NCBI GenBank assembly: GCA_013368315.1
Contig: JAACJM010000005.1
Location: 682,001 to 746,000, forward strand
DNA: 64,000 bases
Origin: Tetrapyrgos nigripes
Taxonomy: Eukaryota; Basidiomycota; Agaricomycetes; Agaricales; Campanellaceae
Direction of reading: 5' to 3'
Shown: positions 45,797-56,069 of the stretch, piece by piece
Numbering within the stretch: the first letter of the stretch is position 1
Layout: every line of letters starts with the position of its first letter
Notes under the pieces: model-generated
The model's database searches: none
Told to the model about the DNA's origin: nothing
The model's input: the letters and a program-made list of their open reading frames with translations, nothing else
Position numbers and translations under genes: made by a program

Positions 45797-47141
45797 ATGT
45801 CTCAAATGTCGATTTCTGCTTCTTCTACTGATGATATTGTCATTCTCGAACATCATTCTGTTGAGACAACCAATGTTTCAAAAGCCCTTTCTCCGTATGT
45901 TTCGCTTTTTCTTTTATGGCCTTGTCTTTTCTTTTAACCCTTTTTCTTATGTGCTAGTAACGAACCTCGTGCTATTACTGTCGACGATATTCCTCCCTTG
46001 TTCGAGAGGCTTTCCATCCTCGAGGGCCTCCAGCGAGAGCACGTTGATGTTTTAAGGTTCGTCAGGTCATAATATATGGTGTTAGTTTTCTGTATCTGAT
46101 TTTGTTGTTATATCTTTCATTTTGTAGTGACAACCGCCTGCTGCAAGCCAACGTTCGTCGTTGGCAGGACAGCTATGTTGCCGAAGTCGAGTGTGTGGAA
46201 CGTCGTGATCTTCGAATTCAAGATCTCGAGCAGGAAAGGGACGCCTTGCAGTCTTCTCGGGATGGTCTTGCCGGTCGTTTGTCCGCAGTGCTCTTAGAAC
46301 GGGATATTTTGGCAGATGAGCTTGCCTCTGCGAATCGTCTTCAGCAGTCTTCTTCCAAGGAGCGCGATGCGGCCATTGAGGAACGCGATACAGTGACCAA
46401 GGACCGGGATTCCATTCGGATGAACTTCATTGGTTTACAGACTCGCTACCATGCTACCGCTCGTAATTTAGAGTCGGCCAATGATTCCCTTTCTTCTGAA
46501 CGTAAGGAGAGTCGTAACCAAGAGGGATTGGCCACTCAGTTTGCTCGGTATGCTCTCGCTGCTCGTCGTGGTAATGCTCGTTTGGCATTTCCTAGAATCT
46601 ATCGGGAGCTTTTGGCTATTCAGTCCTCTTTGAATGGTCTATGTGCCGTCCAGAATCCTCAAGAGTTGAGCCAGCAAGTCTTAGTCTTCTCCCGTTCAAT
46701 TTCTGGCCTGGAATCTCTCCTTCGAGCCGTTGAAGCTGCAAGTATCACAATTACTGGGGCCTATGACGAGGGTCAAAAGACTATGCAGGACCTTCATTCA
46801 AAGGTCAAGGGTCCAGTGGTACCTTTCTTGTTGTCTGTTCTGCATTTGACGTACGTGGCATCGCTTCTATTGTTTTCTCTCTTTTCTTTACTGAATTTCC
46901 TTTGTCGCTTTCTTTCTGGTAGGCTGTCTACCAACGATCCTTCTCCCAACGAATCTAGTCCTCAGGGTTCTTTAAACATTTCTCCGCGTAAGCGTAAAAG
47001 AAGCAGTTTTCGGGCTTCCAATCCTCGTAAGCGTCGTTTTTCGTAAGCGTCGTTTTGCTGATATTCTTAACTGATTTTCGTTTGTTGTTTTCTTATAGTG
47101 AAGAGATGATCGTTACGGAGGCGGGTGAGATTGTTGGTTAA
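45797..47141 (+). CDS. coiled-coil protein encoded antisense within a retroelement
   Basis: Five exons: 45797-45894, 45958-46056, 46128-46850, 46923-47042 and 47099-47141, 1083 nt, giving 360 aa. All introns have GT-AG ends. The protein starts MSQMSISASSTDDIVILEHH. A long charged coiled coil spans roughly residues 60-180 (DLEQERDALQSSRDGLAG, LLERDILADELASANRLQ, ERDAAIEERDTVTKDRDS). Then comes a helical region FARYALAARRGNARLAFPRI, and a basic, probably nuclear tail (SPRKRKRSSFRA, PRKRRFS). No known family. It stops 75 bp before the end of the convergent chromodomain integrase gene and starts about 340 bp from the probable 3' LTR. That places it between pol and 3' LTR, antisense to the element. 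An intact frame in otherwise dead DNA suggests function or recent arrival. Confidence 0.7.
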
Positions 47142-47216
47142 GGGTTTCGTTAATTACTTTGGTACTTTCTTTATGATCATTGTATGCCTTATGCCTTTTT
47201 ATGCTGGAATTTTTTT

Positions 47217-47924
47217 TTATGCTTGTTTGTTGGTCTTTTTCCTCCCCTTTAAGGCGTCCATCTGCTTCTCGGTAATGTGCGGCTTTTCTGGATGTAGACG
47301 TTTGAATGTTTGTAAGGCTTCGAAGGCGTTGTTAAGGTTTGCGATTGGTTCATAAGTGTCCTCCTCTGGCCCATACCCTTCCCATCTTACTAAGTATTCC
47401 ACCCGTCGTCCGACCCTTCTTGAGTCCAATATTTCTTTAACTTCATACTCCTGTTCTCCTTCTACTTCGATGGGTTGTGGTGGTGGTTGTTTTCTGGATG
47501 GGAACTCGTCGGGATATACTCTAGAAAGAAGGTTGACATGAAAAACATCATGAATACCCTTCATAGTGTTGGGCAATTTGAGCCGATAGGCGTGGCTAGA
47601 AACCTTTTTCACAATCTGAAAGGGTCCAAGTCGTTTGTAATCCAGTTTCTTGGCTGGTCTTTTTGTTTTGATATTCTTGCTGTTCAGCCATACTTTTGTT
47701 CCTTCTTCCCAGTCCATGGGCTCCTGTTCTCGATTTCTATCCGTGTAGAATTTGTAAGTATTGTTGACGATGTTAATTTGCTCTTTCAAGTATTCATTTA
47801 GTTTCTGTAGATCTGCTGCCTTCATCTGTGCTGCGTGGTTTTTGAGATTTGCAATTCCGATTGTCATTGGAGGGTGATAGCCTTTATTTGCAAAGAATGG
47901 GGTTATGTTGGTGCTCCAGGTTTA
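47217..47924 (-). pseudogene. chromovirus integrase C-terminus with chromodomain
   Basis: From right: TPFFANKGYHPP, the integrase end typical of chromoviruses, VWLNSKNIKTKRPAKKLDYK, LGPFQIVKKVSSHAYRLKLP, IHDVFHVNLLSRV (GPY/F module), then a chromodomain EYEVKEILDSRRVGRRVEYL and VRWEGYGPEEDTYEP. Chromodomains bind methylated histone tails and steer integration to heterochromatin. RT, RNase H and the integrase core are missing; upstream it joins directly to copia gag. Confidence 0.85.
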
Positions 47925-48316
47925 CCATAGAGATCTTTGAGAGTTCCCCACATTCTCCTGGCGGTAGTGATGTCCTCGAGTTTCATACCAATGGCCTGAG
48001 AGACACGAAGTTTGATAACTCCCATGGCTTTATCGTTATCTTTGTCCCAATCGACAGTGCTACCGGTGGCAGCGGCAGTAAAATGGGTAGGAGAAGCTTC
48101 TTCATCGGTTGCTCCTGCAGCGGCACCAGCAGTGGTACCAGCAGGGGCAGCGGGAGCAGGAGCTGGAGTAATTTCGATATCTCTGGGACAAGGGGTATTG
48201 AGGACATATGCGATGCCCTGAGATTGGAGCCAAGATTTGGATTTGCTGGCCCAAAGGGTATAGTTCGGTCCAGTGAGTTCTGGGACGGTGGACATAAAGC
48301 TTGATCCGGAAGACAT
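47903..48316 (-). pseudogene. Ty1/copia Gag N-terminal fragment
   Basis: MSSGSSFMSTVPELTGPNYT then LWASKSKSWLQSQG, an Ala/Pro/Gly-rich stretch, and AMGVIKLRVSQAIG...ARRMWGTLKDLYGKPG. This is the UBN2/DUF4219-type capsid start of copia Gag. It is open for 138 codons, then runs into chromovirus integrase sequence at about 47924. Confidence 0.8.
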
Positions 48317-48658
48317 TTCAAATGTGATCTGGGGATATAATCAAACTGTCAGCATAACATCCTATATGCAAGATAAGTGGCGGCGTTAAGGACGCGCCAT
48401 GAAAATAAATTAAAAGCTGCGGCTAGCACGCTTATGACAGTGATTATCCCCGGTGTGCATTATACCAGCTTGCAGCCATGAAGGCGCTACTGAGCACATA
48501 CAGCAGCCATGAAGGCGCATGTAAAAGAACTTCTGCCACAGAGGGCGATGTTCAAGCAGCCGCAGGAGCGCTACCAGGAATTACGCAGTCTAGGACTTGC
48601 TGCCAGTAATGGTGCGATGTCCAGGGCTTGCAGGGCCCATAACCTGTTGAGCAGGCTA

Positions 48659-48929
48659 TGTTCTATATACATAGTGGCAACTGCATACTTACCTGGGGAT
48701 GTTAAAGTGCTTTGTTAGAGCGGTTTGTTAGAGGTTAAGAGCGATGAGCAGTAAGGGAAATCCTTATTATTGTAGGGCAATCTATGAGCCCTTATATACT
48801 GTTCTAGATAGTACATGTGACTACTTATCTAAGAACTACTGATGTATAGTAAGCGTAACTAACTAGATTACTATCTAATCTACATCTAATCTAATGTTGA
48901 TGGCTGCTTACTAATTCGCCAATTCAACA
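48659..48929 (-). repeat. probable copia 5' LTR (271 bp)
   Basis: Read on the minus strand it starts TGTTGAATTGGCG and ends TATAGAACA. Next comes AGCCTGCTCAACAGGTTATG, a possible primer-binding region, and 340 bp later the gag start. TG...CA ends and spacing fit, but no second LTR copy is in the window. Confidence 0.5.
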
Positions 48930-49600
48930 CTCAACTGTACTCCACAACAGCAACACGTTTGGGGAAAAGTAAGGAACAAGGAAGGGTGGGTTTATATATG
49001 TCACTGACGCCATTTCCTATCAGAGTGTGATCCGCCGAGTTGAGTGGTATAGAGCCCCGGGGCTATTCGTATGTTTGCGTGGAATGCACTCGTTGAGCTT
49101 GGAGCGCTTAGGGTTAGACGTGGCGAATAGCTTGGCACTGGGTTGTTGTGGGGGAGACGTGCTTAGCTTTGCTGGCATTGGTACCCACATCGCGTGACAA
49201 AAATACCCTAAGTCTATTTTCGGTCCGGCAGCCGCGGCGGTGGTCATCATCATTGCTTCAACTCTCTGCCCATTCTCTCCAACGCTGAAGACCCCGAGTC
49301 AGCAATCCATAATCATTGGCCATGATAAAATTGGCTCTCTGTGCTATTTCGATCTTGCGTCCTAGTACTCACTCCACCACTCGCTGGGAAAACTAAGTGC
49401 TCTTCTTCGCCAACTCCTTCTCTATCAATAAGAGTCTCCACAGAAATGATGGCTCCTCCGTGCGGAGGATGATCATGGGTTGGCAAAAATACACATTTCA
49501 AAAAGAAATCCGATCAAGTAAAGAAGAAGACTCCTCTCTTCTTTTTGGTTCTTTCCAGAATCCAAACCTTCGTCTCTTTCTCGTACTACTAGTTTTTGCG
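48930..49600. other. intergenic, no gene
   Basis: Only short frames with no family resemblance. An Ala-rich minus frame at 49020-49253 looks accidental. Confidence 0.4.
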
Positions 49601-49611
49601 TCGCTTTCAAA

Positions 49612-49672
49612 CAGGTCTCGATACTGGAAGTGGGCTAAAGTTAGGAAAGTCAGGTATAAGGAATGGATCGTG
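49612..49672 (+). pseudogene. duplicated DUF6593 exon fragment
   Basis: ACAGGTCTCGATACTGGAAG and TGGGCT-AAGTTAGGAAAG, then AAGGAATGG(AT)CGTGAGT, copy exon 2 of the gene at 26537-26609, including both splice sites. It encodes SRYWKWA...YKEW with an internal deletion of about 21 bp. The surrounding intronic sequence does not match well, so this looks like the trace of an old DUF6593 paralog. Confidence 0.7.
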
Positions 49673-50504
49673 AGTCGCGTTTTAACTGGGGGAACATAAG
49701 AAATAAGAACTCGATGCTAAGAAGTATCAATAAGTGGCCATAGTAAGAATAAGTAGAGTCGGACAAGTTCAAACGATATAGACTTGCCTGGAGGCTGGGA
49801 AACGGTGTATGTAGCCCGACACTCTCGACATTTTCACTCACTTTTCTTTGGTGCCATGGCGAGTATCGAGTCTATCACTGGTAGTAATAGTGGCCATACG
49901 CGGTACGGCTCGGCCTACTTACTCCTGTTTCCCATAGTTATACTGGAGTCCCATCGCTACTAGCCATACCTGTGACACTGTTCCAGTTTCCACCAAGGCT
50001 GTTGATACTTTTTTTATGATCCTTTTATCAACAGAAACTATTCTACCGCCTCCGGTGCACATAAGTATACCTGTTGTAAGGATATTTTATTTCTCGATCT
50101 ACCGTACGCACGATGTAGTACTCTCTAATCATTACTTCGGGCATTCATTTTCGCCTTCTTTCTTTTCTTTTCTATAACATTCCAACGAACGTTCCTTTAT
50201 ATTCTGGCTACTTCTAATGATCCGTTGACTACGCGTACAAGTACCCCAGTATGGACTAACCTTACATCTGTAAGTCGGCATCTTCCGCAACGCCCAAGCT
50301 TGCTTATTGTGCTGTTTCTCGGTCTTGACTGACGCCAGTGTGCTCACCAAGTGCTCGAGACCCTGGTATCTCTCGGTAACGCGAAAGCTTGCCTTGATTA
50401 AGAGTCTCCTGAACCCAACTTACCGAACCGCAGGTTCATTACAACATGTACAAGAGGTTTAACGGCGTTCCATCCTACATACTACTTAGTATACAGCTGT
50501 CAAG

Positions 50505-50835
50505 GAGGCAAACGTTGGTATCGGCTTCGGTGAAAAAAAAGACCGAATGCCGAGGTATCCATGTAATACATCTAAAGGTTGAAGGGACATAGAGACGAGT
50601 CCTGGTCCCATTTCGAGGTCTAGTTGTTCGTCACAAGAATAAAGACGATGAAAAAGCGATAGCGATAATAGGCAACATGAGGATATAGGATATGGGGAGC
50701 TGAAGACGCGAAGACTCGGATGCCGAATTGGGAGGCGGAGTCCCCTGAAGAGGGTCCTGCACACCGGGCGCAAACCCCCTGTAAATCGTCCACCATAAGT
50801 ACAATGGATTTACCGGGAATTTTGTCCCCGCCATT
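50505..50835 (-). repeat. dispersed repeat, inverted copy
   Basis: Matches 57.85-58.55 kb in opposite orientation: TCGGCTTCGGTGAAAAAAA, GGTTGAAGGGACAT-GAGACG, CGAATTGGGAGGCGGAGTCC, CCTGAAGAGGGTCCTGCACA. Parts are also at 31.0-31.13 kb. The pair brackets the CVNH-annexin gene. Confidence 0.7.
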
Positions 50836-50839
50836 CAAT

Positions 50840-51571
50840 ATAATTCCCCAGAATTGGCATAAATCTCCGGTAAGTCATTGATATGGCCGGAGATAGTTAC
50901 GGAGCTTTGCGCGCAGTGGTCAGACGCGGCATACAGCCACCTACTCTATTGCGCTCGTTATTGAACTTTCGAAAGTTATTCCTTTCCGCTCCTCATGCAT
51001 TATGTATCTGTCTTTTTCATCTCTGTCTACGACCATAGGAATATTTGATGGCTTGAACTGCTCACGATGTCGCGCAAAAAGGAGCCGAATTATCAGGGAT
51101 CCAGGGTAATCCCCTTGACAAGCAAATGTACCTGTGGCTTTTGTGTGGCGTACAGTTGTGAAACATTGTTCCTGTAGGTCTACATCTTCTTCGTTGCTTT
51201 CTAGGCCTCGACTCATTGAACCCCTCCCCCGCTCTGCACCTTTTTTGGATAGATTCACAGTTTGGATAGGGTGGCACCTTTTGAATGAAGGAATGGATAG
51301 ATAGGCGCCTAGTAAGTGGCTAGTGATTGAAGTCTTGAAAAGTGAAAGTGTTAACAGGAGAAATGTCGGAGCCTCAGTGCCCGGAATAGGGTCAAATAAT
51401 ATAAGAGAAGTACCACCAGACAACTCCGACTCCAGTATCTTCATCTCATCCTCAGACATTCTTTCTCTCTTCCAGCCTTCGCCTTCCAGTATTTATAAGT
51501 CACTTCTATACCGTGTAAGCATTATCAACGACGAATTTCGAATTTTTGACTGATAATTCACGTTTAGAACC
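50840..51571. promoter_or_regulatory. upstream region of the CVNH-annexin gene
   Basis: This stretch runs from the repeat to the start codon. A T/C-rich tract (TCTTTCTCTCTTCCAGCC, about 51461-51478) and AT-rich TATTTATAAG (51489-51498), 74 bp before the ATG, could be core promoter elements. A 172-codon minus-strand frame (50941-51459) overlaps it and looks accidental. Confidence 0.35.
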
Positions 51572-54500
51572 ATGCCTTTCGATAAGACTTGCATCAATCC
51601 TCGTCTCAGCGAAGACAAGCTTGACCTTGTCATCGACTGTAAAACCCAGAACGGTGGCACAGTGGAACGTACCTTGAGCCTTGACACTCTACTGGGGAGC
51701 TACAACGGCCAATTCAAATGGAGAAGTCATTCTTTCACCTCAACTGCTAGGAATATCTCGTTGGACGGTTCCATCCTCAAGGCCGAACTGAAGCAACTTG
51801 CAGGCAACTGGGTCGCTGACAAGATCGACCTCAGCCTTCATATCAAGAACGATAACGGCAAACTTGTGCCTATCGATGCTACTACCCTAAAAGCTCCAAA
51901 TCCTACTCCTCCTCCTACTCCGTGAGTCAGCCTAAATATTCACTTGTTTATTTTTCGTGTTCAATGATAGCTTCAAGCGTACCGCTATCTACCAGCTCCA
52001 TCATAGATCCCCCTCCTGCATACCACAAGGAGAGCCTGACTAAGTTTTCGGCATACAGAACGTATTGTTCATCCCAATTGTGAGTACCCCTTGCCGCTGA
52101 ATATCCTAGTGGAGTTTTTGACCTCTATCCTGTTATAATTAAGTAAATCCCAAGAATCTCGATCATCTTCCTACTTTATGTATTCCGTGGCTTCTGACAA
52201 GTTGCGCTTGGTGGGGTCAACCCTCCACGCAGAGTGTCTCACGTTGGATGGGAGCTACGCTGTGCAGACGTTGGACCTTGCCAAGTACATTGGTGTCGTC
52301 AACGGCCATCTCGTTTGGGGTTGCAGGGACTTCCATTCGGCTTGCCGAAGCGTCAAGCTCGAAGGATACGTCCTCCACGCGGAGTGTCATGACGAGAAGA
52401 AGGTCGTGATCAAATCCTCATTGGATCTCAGTCGCTATCTGCACTCTTACGATGGCGTACTGAGCGTGAAGGTCACCGTGGATAGTTCGGAACTTTCAAA
52501 ATTGTTCAGCGAGGCGAGATGGTTGAAGTTTAGAGTTGTTACCGAGCCCGATTCGTCTGTCGTCGTTGGCGGTTCAGCATTCAAATCGGTTTTCCACAGT
52601 CTCGCTGAGGCGACCTCCGCGTACGTCCACACGGAGATGACACAGTATCTAGCAGACACAATCGGGCAGGATATCAAGAGTCTCTTGATCGAAAAAGTCC
52701 GAGCAGAGATGACTGAGACTGTTACGGCCTCGATGACCATGGCGCTTCAGAAACAACTTTCGGAGAAGATCGAGGTGGCTTTTGCAGCAACCAAGAAGAC
52801 CGTTATCGAATCGTGCGACGAGGTGATTAATGTTGCGGTGAATAAGGTCAGCACGCAATGTACGGAGTCTGTCGTTCTTTCGGTGGGCGAACATGTGGCT
52901 ACTCAGTGTAATCTCGCTATCGCTAGTGCCACGCAAGAGGTGGCTTCCACTGCTATCACACATTTCCGGGAGAATGTGGAGATTTTGATGGAGCAACAGA
53001 TGGTGGTGGCTAGTACACGTCGTGCGCGCACGGAGGCAGCTTTGCTGGCAGTTTATAAGGAGTTGGGAGCTGAAGGAGTCTTGGGTTCATTGGGTGACGC
53101 TGATCACCCTTCCTATGTGCCATCTAAGACACCTCTACCTGGTCCTGGTGCCCGACATGGACAACATACACAGCAAGTATTTTATCTAGGAACACCCATC
53201 CCATCTCTACACTTGCAAACTTCCTCCTTAGTTACACTGGTCCCGGGATACAACCCCAATACCGACGTGGAGAAGATACGTAAGGCGACAAAAGGTTGGG
53301 GGACGGATGAGGCTGCCGGTGAGTCTTTCTGTCCTTTCCCCCCCCCTTTTCCCCTTTCGGCGTCAATACGCCTTCATGTTAACCGACTGTAATAAGCTAT
53401 AACTAACGACTCTGGTGCTACCTCTAACAGTAATCTCAACCCTTGCTCCCCTCTCAGCACTCCACCTCGCCGCGCTAGGAGCTGCATTCAAAGCGAGCGT
53501 TGGTGAGAATTTGGTGGATATCTTGCGGTCTGAGACAAGTGGGTGGTTCAAGTAGGTTTTTTTCCTTCCCACTTTGGCTGTATATATCTGCAATATATAC
53601 TGACTCGGTTTCTTTCTTTTCTTGTAGATCAACTCTCCAAGCCATAGCCCTCGGCCCCCTCTTCTATGATGTCCACCTCATCGATGAAGCCCTTCGTGGT
53701 GCTGGGACCGACGAGCAGTTGCTCACTGAGCTAGTGACTGACCGGACACTAGAGGATATGAGGTTGCTTAAGGAGGGGTATGCGTATAAACACCAAAAGG
53801 GTGGGGATGTAGACGCATTGGAGAGGGAGGCAAGAGGTGGTTTGAGTGGGGTTGTTAAGACGTGTATGTGTTTTCGCTCGGTTTTTCTCTTTTTTCTCTT
53901 TTTCCCTTGATTTTGCCTACTTTCTTCGCCCTTTCTTCCGAACATATCTCTGACAACATTTACCTGTCAACACAGTATTTACCATATCCCTCTCATCTCA
54001 TCGCGCACCGGAAAACGCCCCAGTGGACCACGCACTGGTAGAAAAAGACATCAAAGCCCTTTACGAAGCAGGTCAAGGCAAAATCGGAACAGATGAGATC
54101 GCATTTTGTGATGTGTTGGTGAATAGGAGTAGGGCGCATTTGGGGGTTTTGTGAGTATTGAATTTATTTTTCTTTTTGATTTTATATGGAGTACTGTCCT
54201 TTCATTCTCGTCACCTATTCTGATGACGATACCTCACCCGTTTTCGTCGGCTGGTTGTTCAGTTTGGTTCTAACTTTCTTGACTTTTTGACTTTTGACAG
54301 ATGTGAAGCATACGAGAAGAAATACCAAAAGTTGACCAAAGTTATTAAATCCGAGTTGTACGTACCCTCTCGTTTTTTCCGATTCGCCTCTTCCCTTTCT
54401 TCTATCATCTTTCATCTCATCGGGTCGCCGTTTCCGTCTCTATAACAGTTCGGGCCAACTTCGTGACACCCTTCTCTACATCATCCAAGGTGCCAAGGCA

Positions 54501-54884
54501 CCCAATGACAAGTCCAAGGATCACAAAGATAAGAAGAATAAAGACCATAAGGCGCCGGTTATCCCAGAAACCTGGGGCATCATTCGCGACGTCAAACTTT
54601 TGGAGAAGTCAATGAAAGGACTTGGGACAAACAATAAAGAGTTGGTTAGGAGGTGAGTATGTCTACGATGAGTCTTCTGTTTTTCTTTTTTCCCCCTTAC
54701 TTTCCCACATGCTAACCCTTCCTCACGCAGAATTATCCGCCTTCACTGGTCCCCCACTCGATTCCGTCTCATCAAAGACGCATACTATCACAAGTATGGA
54801 AAGAGTTTGGAAGACCGGGTCGCGGGTGAGACGAGTGGGGACTATAAAAAGTTGCTGGTAGCTGTTATTAGGGTTACGGGATGA
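51572..54884 (+). CDS. CVNH-CVNH-annexin fusion protein
   Basis: Nine exons: 51572-51921, 51996-52079, 52144-53318, 53431-53551, 53628-53863, 53976-54150, 54301-54357, 54449-54652 and 54731-54884, 2556 nt, giving 851 aa. Residues 1-103 form a cyanovirin-N homology domain (LDLVIDCKTQNGGTVERTLS, SYNGQFKWRSHSF, NGKL). A Pro linker follows. Residues about 140-245 form a second one (LRLVGSTLHAECLTLDGSYA, VVNGHLVWGCRDFHSACRSV, HAECHD, YDGVL). Residues about 265-430 are amphipathic helix. From about 505 on come four annexin repeats with loops KGWGTDE, GAGTDEQ, GKIGTDE and KGLGTNN and caps such as SETSGWF and GETSGDY. CVNH domains bind sugars; annexins bind anionic membranes with calcium. There is no signal peptide. 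A Lys-rich insert (KDKSKDHKDKKNKDHK) splits repeats 3 and 4. The second CVNH entry exon (51996-52079) is the least certain border. Confidence 0.88.
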
Positions 54885-55078
54885 ATGGGAGGGGTTGCTG
54901 ACTCAATTGTTTAATGAAGCGAGGGCGATTGGGAGGGAGAGATGAATAAGAAACGTTAGCTGGGGCAAGTGGAGGGTGAGGAAATATAGTACATTGTATT
55001 AAATTTCACAGATACAGCCTTGCAAGTCTTTACTATTTACTATTGGTCAGCCGGACATTGTTCAATGTAAAGGATGTA
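54885..55078. terminator. 3' flank of the CVNH-annexin gene
   Basis: AT-rich with AATATAGTACATTGTATTAA near 54992-55011, plausible for a polyadenylation region, running up to the MITE at 55079. Confidence 0.3.
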
Positions 55079-55457
55079 CTGTACCATTTCAAAGCAGCGT
55101 TCACGTCGCATCACGGAGAGGTCTGAAAAGTTCATTTTCCATAGTTCGTCACGCATCACAGACCGAACTGAACTGCTTGATGAACTGTCCAAAAACGGCA
55201 ATTTCTGTGGTCTGAAAAGCAAAACAATTTCTAGCACTAAAATGGTTGTTTTCACTCAATTCCTGGCCAAACGAGGCTCAAATTGGCTTCCATAGCAGGG
55301 ATTTACATTAAAATGTGCTCATCAAGGCACATTGAGGTTGTAAAAATGAACTTAACTGTTCGCGAGCCACACGTCATTTTACCTTCTGAACTGACTGAAC
55401 TGGTGTTCGAAACGTCACAGTCCAAACCGACTAAACCTCTGCTTCGAAATGGTACAG
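55079..55457. mobile_element. mariner-like MITE, 379 bp
   Basis: Ends CTGTACCATTTCAAAGCAG on the left and the inverse of CTGTACCATTTCGAAGCAG on the right, flanked by TA on both sides (55077-55078 and 55458-55459). TA duplication and ~20-bp ends fit the Tc1/mariner group. No transposase is inside. The single TIR mismatch lies in TTC(A/G)AAG, a CpG/CpA pair. Confidence 0.7.
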
Positions 55458-55499
55458 TAGGATCTTACCGAGCCTGATGCTCAATATTTAATACCTAGC

Positions 55500-56065
55500 A
55501 CGCCGAAAAGACCAATATATCCGCTCAACGGATAGGTGACCGGATATGTACACGAAAATGAGATATATTTGTAACCTATAGTGATATACAACCATATAGA
55601 TAATGTATCATATATCTGGACACCCTTTGGTACATTTGATTGGTGAGCAGACATGTTTTATTTCGAATCTATGGAAAGAAATACAAAAAGACCTTATTTT
55701 CGCACACATGTCGGGTCAAGTATCCGTCGAGCGGATATTGAGTGGATAGTATATAAAAACTGCATGGTTGAATTTGCCGGAAAAATAGCAATTGCCTGAT
55801 CAGGCCTGACCGCCTCATCAGGGTTTATCAGTATTGGCTGAGGAATTGGTCTTCAGTGCTCATGGTTGATCAGGCAGTCATCAGCGCAGATCATATCCAG
55901 CTTGCAACATCGTCAGGATCAGTCAGCGATGACCATATTGTAGGCGGTATCTTCTATGCAGGGTTACTATGGCTTCCTAGGGTCATACTAGGGTCGAACT
56001 CCCAGGGTGACTAGGGTGGTTCGGGTGGGTTTGATACTGTGCATACCATGCGCAGTGTGTTGTAT
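55500..56065. repeat. non-coding stretch with inverted ATCCGCT/GCGGAT words
   Basis: TATCCGCTCAACGGATAG (55518-55535) faces CCGTCGAGCGGATATTGAGT (about 55724-55743) in inverted order, suggesting a ~240-bp AT-rich MITE remnant. A CCTGATCAGGC-rich piece follows at 55797-55910. No gene is seen. Confidence 0.35.
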
Positions 56066-56069
56066 ATAG

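Noticed and set aside
46851..46922. Hydrophobic segment in the coiled-coil gene read as a membrane helix
   Set aside because: The stretch is bounded by a strong gtacgt donor and a pyrimidine-rich ctggtag acceptor that join in phase, so it is an intron.
50941..51459. 172-codon minus-strand open frame
   Set aside because: It covers the upstream region of the CVNH-annexin gene and has no domain, no conserved motif and no splice support. I treat it as chance.
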